DNA from: Vibrio owensii CAIM 1854 = LMG 25443
Lineage (GTDB): Bacteria > Pseudomonadota > Gammaproteobacteria > Enterobacterales > Vibrionaceae
Reading direction: 5' to 3'
Length of the DNA stretch: 45,067 nucleotides
Assembly (NCBI RefSeq): GCF_000817815.1
Contig: NZ_JPRD01000054.1
Coordinates: forward strand, 1-45,067
Shown: positions 16,675 to 23,095 of the stretch, one piece after another
How positions within the stretch are numbered: position 1 is the stretch's first letter
Layout of the letters: each line of letters opens with the position of its first letter
The notes under the pieces: generated by a model
Database searches by the model: none
Told to the model about the DNA's origin: nothing
The model's input: only the letters and a program-made list of their open reading frames with translations
Program-made: the position numbers and the translations under genes

Positions 16675-16766
16675 AACCCCTCCTAGCCTCCCCTTAAAAA
16701 GGGGAGGAACAAGTTCTTAGCTCCGCATTAGTCCTCCCCCTTTCTAAGGGGGAGTTAAGGGGGGTT
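16675..16766. repeat. 92-bp palindromic intergenic element (REP/MITE-like)
   Basis: The outer ends AACCCC and GGGGTT are inverted. Inside are two hairpins: CCTCCCCTT/AAGGGGAGG at about 16686-16708 and CTCCCCCTT/AAGGGGGAG near the right end. The element fills the gap between the convergent mnmC and FMN reductase genes and has no coding potential. The layout of paired palindromes in a convergent gap is typical of REP-type or miniature elements, and it may also stop transcription both ways. No target-site duplication was confirmed. Confidence 0.6.
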
Positions 16767-16774
16767 ACAAGTGT

Positions 16775-17299
16775 TTAGTTCAACGCCGCCACGGCCGCTT
16801 TCACCTGCTCTGCAATTTCCGCATTACGGAACTCACCCGCTTCCAAATCAAAGTTATCGTAGAAGCTTGGAATAGATTGCGATGCTTTCACTTCAGCACC
16901 AAAGTAAGGCGCAGAGCCTGTCGCCGCAGCGAGTACCGTTTGTGCACCACCAGGGCCAGGTGAAGTCGCTAAGTACACCGCGGGTTTATTTTGGAATACG
17001 TTGCGATCAATGCGTGTCGCCCAATCGAATAGATTCTTATACGCCGCTGGGTAAGAGCCGTTATGCTCAGCAAAAGAAATCACCAAAGCGTCCGCGGTTG
17101 CGATGTCAGCAAGAAACGCTTTTGCGCCTTCCGCCTGACCGATTTCTTTCTCTTTGTCTTCACTGAACAAAGGAACATCGTAACTATTGAGGTCTAACAC
17201 TTGAACTTCTGCACCTTCGACAAGGTTAGCAGCGTAAGTTGCAAGGGTTTTATTGATAGAGGTAGAGCTAGTGGAAGCGCCAAATGCGATAATTTTCAT
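16775..17299 (-). CDS. NAD(P)H-dependent FMN reductase family protein
   Basis: The 174-residue product is a flavodoxin-fold NADPH-dependent FMN reductase-type protein (relatives include azoreductases, chromate and quinone reductases). Family marks are the N-terminal phosphate loop FGASTSSTSINKTLATYAA, the segment DVPLFSEDKE, and SPGPGGAQTVL near residue 113. The natural substrate cannot be told from sequence. It is monocistronic, convergent with mnmC across a palindromic element, and separated from yfcL by 176 bases in which I see no clear terminator. Confidence 0.88.
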   Translation of the reverse strand: MKIIAFGASTSSTSINKTLATYAANLVEGAEVQVLDLNSYDVPLFSEDKEKEIGQAEGAKAFLADIATADALVISFAEHNGSYPAAYKNLFDWATRIDRNVFQNKPAVYLATSPGPGGAQTVLAAATGSAPYFGAEVKASQSIPSFYDNFDLEAGEFRNAEIAEQVKAAVAALN

Positions 17300-17475
17300 G
17301 GTTGTAATCCTTTGTTCACGTTTTGTACTAACAAGAGTAAAAGGTGAACGGGTGTGCTACAACCACAAAAATTTTAAGGAGAGATTCGAAAATTTCGAAG
17401 GAGTTTATTTCAACTCTTTTTGCTTCAACCAGAAGCTTAGCGCTGCCAATCGAAGCATATATAACTGAATGAGAC

Positions 17476-17739
17476 TTAAGCTTGCGCTTGAAGCTCTTGC
17501 CATAGATCACTCACGATCACGCGATCGGCTGGCGTTAGTTCTGAACGTGCTTCTTCAAGACTGTTTTCGATGCGAGATTTAAGCTCAGTTACATCGTTAA
17601 TGCCTTCTTCTTCACACGCTGCAGCAGACAGAGAAATGTGACCACGTAAATAACCACCAGCAAACAGTTCATCATCCGATGCTGTCTCAATGCGAGCATC
17701 AATCAGTTCTAGTAGTTTTTCTTCAAATTCAATAATCAT
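17476..17739 (-). CDS. yfcL: YfcL family protein
   Basis: This is an 87-residue acidic protein of the YfcL family, whose function is unknown. It opens MIIEFEEKLLELIDARIE, has SLSAAACEEEGI in the centre and is predicted mostly helical. It is 15 bases downstream of epmC, the same pairing as yfcL-epmC(yfcM) near aroC-prmB-mnmC in E. coli. The synteny supports the call more than the sequence alone. Confidence 0.88.
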   Translation of the reverse strand: MIIEFEEKLLELIDARIETASDDELFAGGYLRGHISLSAAACEEEGINDVTELKSRIENSLEEARSELTPADRVIVSDLWQELQAQA

Positions 17740-17754
17740 GGCGTTTCTCTGAGG

Positions 17755-18288
17755 TTATTTAACGATAAAGTCAGATGGTTCCAGCGGCTTGGTTTGGTAA
17801 AAGGCACGCAACGCATCCGATAGCATTTTCACGCGAGGCGGAAGACCGTTTTCTAGAATACCCATTACTTCATTGTGCACTTTGTGCATAAAACCAAGAC
17901 GATCTGGTTCAAAATCGCCGTGTAGATTGTCACAACTGACGTTAAAAGGGAAGTCAGCACTTTTCGCTAGAATCCACTCGTAAGCTTGAGGGCGAATTTC
18001 AACTTTTTCGAACTCAGCTTGAACTTCTGCTGTGCGACCATCAGGCTCGTACCAGTAACCAAAATCTTCCAGCAAACGACGCTCTGGCCCTGCTACGCAC
18101 CAATGGGCAATCTCGTGCAGTGCTGACGCATAAAAGCCACGAGCAAAAATAATCCGATGATGCGGGTGTTCTTCATCTGCTGGTAAGTAAATTGGCTCAT
18201 CGCCGCCTAGCTCTAACTCAGTGTTAAAAGGCTCAAGAAATGTGTCATTGAAAATAGCGATAAGGTCTTGATATTCGTGGTTCATCAT
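17755..18288 (-). CDS. epmC: Elongation factor P hydroxylase EpmC
   Basis: EpmC hydroxylates the beta-lysylated lysine of elongation factor P, the last step after EpmB and EpmA. The 177-residue protein has the metal-binding motif HEIAHW with His58 and His62, and the following GRTAEVQAEFEKVEIRPQA typical of the family. Two adjacent ATG codons (18288 and 18285) are both possible starts. epmA and epmB are not in the window. It forms a short operon with yfcL. Confidence 0.93.
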   Translation of the reverse strand: MMNHEYQDLIAIFNDTFLEPFNTELELGGDEPIYLPADEEHPHHRIIFARGFYASALHEIAHWCVAGPERRLLEDFGYWYEPDGRTAEVQAEFEKVEIRPQAYEWILAKSADFPFNVSCDNLHGDFEPDRLGFMHKVHNEVMGILENGLPPRVKMLSDALRAFYQTKPLEPSDFIVK

Positions 18289-18613
18289 CGATTCTGTACG
18301 TCAAATTGATATGCGGTGCGCATTGTCGCTGTTTTTCTTACACAGGTAAAGCCACACAACATGTTTGGTTATTAGCTGAGTTAATCTGAAAGTCGCTTTC
18401 TCCATACAATTTCTCATTCGTCACAGATCACATTTCCCACTACACTCACGCCTTATTTTTACGCTTAACGATGGCGACTTCAACGCCACTTGAAGCGAGA
18501 TTCTTTTTGGGTTTAAGCCTCTCCCCAAGGTTTAAATCTTGTTGGTAAGTTTTGCTGCTGTTTTCCTTAATCTCAAGGACCATGACAGAGCCCCTTTATT
18601 TGAGTGTCCCCTT
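18289..18613. other. Divergent intergenic region between epmC and the TRIC-family gene
   Basis: These 325 bases must carry the promoters of both flanking genes. The open frame of the plus-strand gene runs back to a TTG at 18539, but that extension lacks family character. A TCACATTT half resembling a CRP site occurs near 18435, without a good partner half. No hairpin terminator or RNA gene is evident. Confidence 0.5.
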
Positions 18614-19237
18614 ATGCTGCTAAGTGTGTTGTATATCATTGGTATCACGGCTGAAGCCATGACTGGTGCATTGAGTGCCGGCCGAAGAAAAATGGATTGG
18701 TTTGGTGTTATGTTGGTAGCCAGTGCAACGGCTATCGGCGGTGGTACGGTGCGCGACATTCTTCTTGGTCACTACCCATTAGGTTGGGTGAAGAATCCAG
18801 AATTTTTGGCAATCACTTGTGTAGCTGGCGTTCTGACGACTGGCTTAGCGAAATGGGTGATTAAATTCAAAGGGCTATTTATCCGTTTGGATGCACTGGG
18901 CTTGATCGTATTTAGCATCATCGGCACCAAAGTCGCGATTGGCATGGGCTTACACCCTGGTATTTGTATGGTGTCTGCACTAGTAACAGGCGTATTTGGT
19001 GGTTTGCTACGTGATTTGATTTGCCGTCAAACACCGCTTGTGTTGCATGAAGAGCTTTACGCCTCTGTCGCACTTATCGCATCAGGTTTGTACCTAGCGC
19101 TACTTGAGTTCAACGTACCAGACGTAACGGCGACGATTGTGACTCTGATTACTGGTTACATGCTGCGAATGGCGGCAGTACGATTCAAATGGCGCTTGCC
19201 TTCATTCCACTTGGAAACCGAAGGGTCGATTCACTGA
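18614..19237 (+). CDS. TRIC/UPF0126 family inner-membrane protein
   Basis: The 207-residue product belongs to the UPF0126 family, whose fold is that of trimeric intracellular cation (TRIC) channels; a glycine or cation transport role is proposed for some members. About seven hydrophobic segments form two related halves: MLLSVLYIIGITAEAMTGAL with GGGTVRDILLG in the first half, and GTKVAIGMGLHPGI with GVFGGLLRDLICRQTPL in the second. The ATG at 18614 matches the family start; its ribosome-binding site is weak (TTGAG, rather far). It is convergent with aroC, sharing a bidirectional terminator. Confidence 0.88.
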   Translation: MLLSVLYIIGITAEAMTGALSAGRRKMDWFGVMLVASATAIGGGTVRDILLGHYPLGWVKNPEFLAITCVAGVLTTGLAKWVIKFKGLFIRLDALGLIVFSIIGTKVAIGMGLHPGICMVSALVTGVFGGLLRDLICRQTPLVLHEELYASVALIASGLYLALLEFNVPDVTATIVTLITGYMLRMAAVRFKWRLPSFHLETEGSIH

Positions 19238-19266
19238 TTCGAATCGAAAGCTATTGAAAAGAAATG

Positions 19267-19295
19267 AAAAAGGCTGCTCACTGAGCAGCCTTTTG
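19267..19295. terminator. Bidirectional terminator between the TRIC-family gene and aroC
   Basis: GGCTGCT/AGCAGCC stem, extended by flanking AAAA and TTTT, gives a usable T tract on both strands: TTTTGTG on plus and TTTTTC on minus. It sits between two convergent genes. Confidence 0.88.
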
Positions 19296-19321
19296 TGTTT
19301 CTATCGAGTTAAGTTTCAAAC

Positions 19322-20407
19322 TTAAATCTTTGGAGTCTCGGTTTGTACGCCATGGTTTTGACCACGATGACGTAGCAAGTGATCCATAACGACAATAGCC
19401 AGCATCGCTTCTGCGATAGGCACGGCGCGGATACCCACACATGGGTCATGACGACCTTTAGTGATCAACTGAGTTGGTTCACCTTCTTTAGTGATAGTCT
19501 CACCCGGAACCGTAATGCTTGAGGTTGGTTTAAGCGCGATGTTTGCAACAATATCTTGACCAGTAGAGATACCGCCAAGAATACCGCCAGCATGGTTGCT
19601 ACCGAAGCCTTCTGGCGAAAGCGTATCACGGTGCTCACTGCCTTTTTGGCTCACCACGTCAAAACCGTCGCCGATTTCCACGCCTTTCACCGCATTGATG
19701 CTCATTAGCGCGTGCGCAATGTCTGCATCCAAACGATCAAATACTGGTTCACCAAGGCCAACAGGTACGTTCGTTGCCACAACCTGAATTTTTGCGCCAA
19801 TAGAGTCGCCTTCTTTTTTCAGGTCACGGATAAGTTGATCAAACGCTTCTACTTTGTCTGCATCAGGGCAGAAGAACGCGTTGTTTTCAATTTCATTCCA
19901 ATCCACTTTATCGATTGAAACGTCACCCATTTGCGACAAGTAAGCGCGGATTTCCACACCAAACTCGTCTTTCAGGTATTTCTTAGCGATTGCACCAGCC
20001 GCCACACGCATTGCCGTCTCACGAGCAGACGAACGGCCGCCACCTCGATAGTCGCGCACACCGTATTTTTGGTGGTAAGTGTAATCAGCGTGTCCTGGAC
20101 GGAACTTGTCTTTGATGTCTGAGTAGTCTTTAGAACGTTGGTCTGTATTCTCGATCATCAGACCAATTGAAGTACCGGTGGTTTTACCTTCAAAAACGCC
20201 AGAAAGAATTTTTACTTCGTCCGGTTCACGACGTTGGGTAGTGTAACGTGACGTGCCAGGACGGCGACGGTCGAGATCCGTTTGCAGATCTGCCTCAGTG
20301 ATTTCCAAACCTGGAGGGCATCCGTCTACGATACATCCTAGTGCGATACCGTGACTTTCTCCGAATGTCGTTACTCGGAAATGTTGTCCGATACTGTTTC
20401 CTGCCAT
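19322..20407 (-). CDS. aroC: Chorismate synthase (AroC)
   Basis: AroC makes chorismate from EPSP with reduced FMN, the last step of the shikimate pathway. The ATG at 20407 gives 361 residues, the E. coli length, with N-terminus MAGNSIGQHFRVTTFGESHG and good spacing to GAGGAAG just ahead. The longer open frame upstream is not conserved in kind and is rejected. Signatures include RPGHADYTYHQKYGVRDYRG and GRSSARETAMRVAAGA. It is about 220 bases downstream of prmB, with the prmB terminator between, so it probably has its own promoter. Confidence 0.97.
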   Translation of the reverse strand: MAGNSIGQHFRVTTFGESHGIALGCIVDGCPPGLEITEADLQTDLDRRRPGTSRYTTQRREPDEVKILSGVFEGKTTGTSIGLMIENTDQRSKDYSDIKDKFRPGHADYTYHQKYGVRDYRGGGRSSARETAMRVAAGAIAKKYLKDEFGVEIRAYLSQMGDVSIDKVDWNEIENNAFFCPDADKVEAFDQLIRDLKKEGDSIGAKIQVVATNVPVGLGEPVFDRLDADIAHALMSINAVKGVEIGDGFDVVSQKGSEHRDTLSPEGFGSNHAGGILGGISTGQDIVANIALKPTSSITVPGETITKEGEPTQLITKGRHDPCVGIRAVPIAEAMLAIVVMDHLLRHRGQNHGVQTETPKI

Positions 20408-20563
20408 TACTTCCTCAAGTTCTTGTCGCCACGCTCTCCATGAGCGCAACTGCTTTTCAATTCTTCGTGGAATCATAGTGGCGGTATTACGTTTTGATGT
20501 AAAGCCCGATTTGGCGGAAAAAACAAAACAGCCGAAATTTTCCGAGTTCAGTGCGAAGCGGAT

Positions 20564-20591
20564 AAAAAAACACCGAGCACTGGGCTCGGTG
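20564..20591 (-). terminator. Intrinsic terminator of prmB
   Basis: The stem CACCGAGC/GCTCGGTG with a five-base loop is followed by seven T residues on the minus strand. It begins 35 bases after the prmB stop codon. Confidence 0.9.
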
Positions 20592-20625
20592 TTTTCATTG
20601 TTTTTAACTGTTTTTTTTGACTGAC

Positions 20626-21558
20626 TTAGTCTTTGTACAGTTTGAACTCTTCTGCACACTCAACCAGCTGGTCACGCGTTAGCATGAATACGCCATGACC
20701 GCCGTTCTCGAACTCAATCCAAGTGAATGGAATTTGTGGGTACTGTTCCATCATGTGAACCATTGAGTTACCGACTTCACATACAAGAATACCGTCGTCT
20801 GTTAGGTAGTCTGGCGCATTAGCAAGAATACGGCGAACCAGTTTTAGACCGTCAGTGCCAGCAGCTAGACCTAGTTCAGGCTCGTGCGTGAACTCGTCTG
20901 GCAGGCTGTTCATGTCTTCTTCATCCACGTAAGGTGGGTTAGACACGATCAGGTTGTATTTCTCTTTTGGAAGATCGCGGAACAAGTCAGAGCGGATTGG
21001 GAACACTTGTTGCTCCATGCCGTGATCTTGTACGTTTTGCTCAGCCACTTGTAGAGCGTCTGTAGAGATGTCGATCGCGTCAACTTCTGCTTCAGGGAAA
21101 GCGTGCGCACAAGCAATCGCGATACAACCAGAACCCGTACATAGGTCCATGATGCGCGTAGGCTCTTCCACCAACCAAGGTTGGAATTCCGCTTGAATCA
21201 ATTCGCCGATTGGAGAACGTGGCACAAGTACACGCTCATCAACGAAGAACTCAAGACCGCAGAACCATGCTTTGTTCGTTAGGTATGCAGTTGGTGTACG
21301 CTCGTTGATGCGTTTTACTACGCGCTCAACGATACGCAGACGCTCGCTTGTCGTAAGGCGAGAGTTCAATACGTGCGGAGGCACATCAATCGGCAAGTAT
21401 AATGTTGGCAGGATAAGCTGAACCGCTTCATCCCACGCATTATCAGTGCCATGACCGTAAAACAGGTTAGCTGCGTTAAAGCGGCTTACCGTCCAACGAA
21501 TCATATCTTGAAGGGTATGGAGCTCCGATACCGCCTCTTCTACAAAAATCTTATCCAA
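20626..21558 (-). CDS. prmB: Ribosomal protein L3 N5-glutamine methyltransferase PrmB
   Basis: PrmB methylates a glutamine of ribosomal protein L3. The 310-residue protein has the SAM-binding motif IMDLCTGSGCIAIACA (about 134-149) and the NPPY catalytic motif in LIVSNPPYVDEEDM (about 200), which distinguish the PrmB/PrmC family; the N-terminal helical domain and the aroC neighbourhood indicate PrmB. It is divergent from smrB with a 61-base shared promoter gap, the same arrangement as E. coli prmB-smrB. Confidence 0.97.
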   Translation of the reverse strand: MDKIFVEEAVSELHTLQDMIRWTVSRFNAANLFYGHGTDNAWDEAVQLILPTLYLPIDVPPHVLNSRLTTSERLRIVERVVKRINERTPTAYLTNKAWFCGLEFFVDERVLVPRSPIGELIQAEFQPWLVEEPTRIMDLCTGSGCIAIACAHAFPEAEVDAIDISTDALQVAEQNVQDHGMEQQVFPIRSDLFRDLPKEKYNLIVSNPPYVDEEDMNSLPDEFTHEPELGLAAGTDGLKLVRRILANAPDYLTDDGILVCEVGNSMVHMMEQYPQIPFTWIEFENGGHGVFMLTRDQLVECAEEFKLYKD

Positions 21559-21619
21559 AATTGCCTCCGAAAAGCGCTACAATACTGCCATAAATTGTAA
21601 AAATGAAATTGTTTACCTA

Positions 21620-22150
21620 ATGAGCAAAAAAGACACCGAACACGATGACGATTTCGCCTTGTTTAAGGATGCAGTACAGGGCGTAAAAAAGTTGCGACAG
21701 GATACCATAATCCAGCAACCAAAAAAAAATACTAAGCAAAAAGAAATCACACGCTCAAACCGTGAAGCGAGTGATTCTGAGTTTTACTTTTCTGATGAGT
21801 TTGTTCCGCTTCTTAATGAAGAGGGACCAACTCGTTATGCGCGTGACGATGTGTCCACTTATGAAGTGAAACGTCTTCGTCGTGGCGTGTACGTGCCTGA
21901 CGTCTTCCTAGACATGCACGGCATGACACAGCAAGAAGCCAAGCGAGAACTCGGTGCGATGATCGCGTACTGCGTGAAAAACGAAATCCACTGTGCGTGT
22001 GTACAACACGGCATCGGTAAGCACATTCTGAAGCAAAAAGCGCCGCTTTGGTTAGCTCAACACCCAGACGTAATGGCATTCCACCAAGCGCCTCTAGAGT
22101 TTGGCGGCGATGGTGCCCTACTGGTGCTGCTGTCCATTCCAGAAAAATAA
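21620..22150 (+). CDS. smrB: Ribosome rescue endonuclease SmrB
   Basis: SmrB cleaves mRNA at collided ribosomes, allowing rescue by tmRNA. The 176-residue protein has a charged N-terminal extension that in E. coli helps ribosome binding, and a C-terminal Smr domain (about residues 95-175) with the DMHGMTQQEAKREL and CVQHGIGKHILK motifs; the Asp-x-His and His-Gly-x-Gly elements are present. It is divergent from prmB, as in E. coli. Confidence 0.95.
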   Translation: MSKKDTEHDDDFALFKDAVQGVKKLRQDTIIQQPKKNTKQKEITRSNREASDSEFYFSDEFVPLLNEEGPTRYARDDVSTYEVKRLRRGVYVPDVFLDMHGMTQQEAKRELGAMIAYCVKNEIHCACVQHGIGKHILKQKAPLWLAQHPDVMAFHQAPLEFGGDGALLVLLSIPEK

Positions 22151-22193
22151 CTCACCGACTTCGAGAAGTCCTTCTCGGACGAGCAAGAACGAC

Positions 22194-22218
22194 AAAGGCA
22201 GGTTAAACCTGCCTTTTT
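22194..22218 (+). terminator. Terminator of smrB
   Basis: AAAGGCAGGTT/AACCTGCCTTT with a run of five T residues on the plus strand. A second small hairpin, CGAGAAG/CTTCTCG, is just upstream at about 22162-22177. The stem could also act weakly on sixA transcripts from the other side. Confidence 0.88.
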
Positions 22219-22253
22219 GTTTTTCTCGAGCCATTGTCTCGAGAGCTAGTGTT

Positions 22254-22718
22254 CTATGGCGTGATATGCCAAAGCACTTCACCGCGTTGTGTTTGCGGAT
22301 CAAATTCAATGCACACCAAGCCAGATGTTGGAAACATTGGTGGCGTCATGTCTTTCACAAATTCCGAGGTAAGGTAGCCCACCAGCGGCAAGTGCGACAC
22401 AAACAAAAGAGATTCAAGCTTCTCAACTTCAATCAACGCATTAGCGAAATCAAACACTTGGTCGGATTGACCGTAAGGCGTGATATCTTCACACGTTTCG
22501 ATGCTCTTAGCCGAAAAGTGTGCGCTGATTTCTTGCCAAGTTTGCTGCGCTCGAATGTACGGGCTCACCAGTACTTTGTCGAATTGAGCAAAACCTTGCT
22601 CTTTACATGCTCGGGCAACTGCTTCCGATTCAGTTCTGCCTCTTGGGGTCAGTTGTCTTTCTGCGTCGGTGTTCGCAAAATGCTCTGCTTCACCGTGACG
22701 CAAGATAAATATTTTCAT
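22254..22718 (-). CDS. sixA: Phosphohistidine phosphatase SixA
   Basis: SixA removes phosphate from phosphohistidine, in E. coli acting on the nitrogen phosphotransferase protein PtsN/NPr branch. The 154-residue protein begins MKIFILRHGEAEH with the RHG motif and catalytic His8, and has a second active-site His in LLFVSHLPLVG. It is slightly shorter than the 161-residue E. coli protein and is convergent with smrB, as in many gammaproteobacteria. Confidence 0.93.
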   Translation of the reverse strand: MKIFILRHGEAEHFANTDAERQLTPRGRTESEAVARACKEQGFAQFDKVLVSPYIRAQQTWQEISAHFSAKSIETCEDITPYGQSDQVFDFANALIEVEKLESLLFVSHLPLVGYLTSEFVKDMTPPMFPTSGLVCIEFDPQTQRGEVLWHITP

Positions 22719-23095
22719 GTTATTTCCTAGGGATAGCTAACGCTACCAAAAGGTTGACTGCTATCTTTATACGGATAGCGGGCTAACTTTAATAATGTCG
22801 AAACAAAAATACTGATATAATTATCGGTTCATTATACCAATTCGCTTGCTAAAGATAGCGACTTTCTTAACAATCTATTAAAAAGAATATACTCAGTTCA
22901 TCACATTCTACGATGAAGTTATGAACTCAGTGCATTCCTTCAAATAGCTCGAACCCCATAGCAATTTGCTGATGGGCTTATGCAGTACTCTTACGAATAA
23001 CAAAAATGCGGCAAGCAGTATTTGTCGAAGCGCAAACTTTGCGCCTCCCCGCTCGGGGATCATAATTACTGTAATGCGAAATCTGGAGACGCATC
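22719..23095. other. Long intergenic leader between sixA and the M16 protease gene
   Basis: These 377 bases hold the divergent promoters. On the plus strand there are three consecutive hairpins: an imperfect one at about 22954-22976 (CCCATAGCA/TGCTGATGGG), GCGCAAA/TTTGCGC at 23030-23044 and CCCC/GGGG at 23047-23058, ending 37 bases before the protease start codon. None has a T tract. A reading frame at 22966-23148 is short and overlaps the protease start, so I do not call it. Confidence 0.5.

Noticed and set aside
18430..18450. Possible CRP site upstream of the TRIC-family gene
   Set aside because: Only one half (TCACATTT) is good; the partner half matches poorly.
20408..20659. Extension of aroC upstream by 84 codons
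   Set aside because: Not a chorismate synthase sequence, overlaps the end of prmB, and the ATG at 20407 with GAGGAAG ahead gives the exact family length.
22101..22730. Plus-strand frame of 209 codons over sixA
   Set aside because: It is antisense to sixA and overlaps the smrB terminator; it has no coding character.
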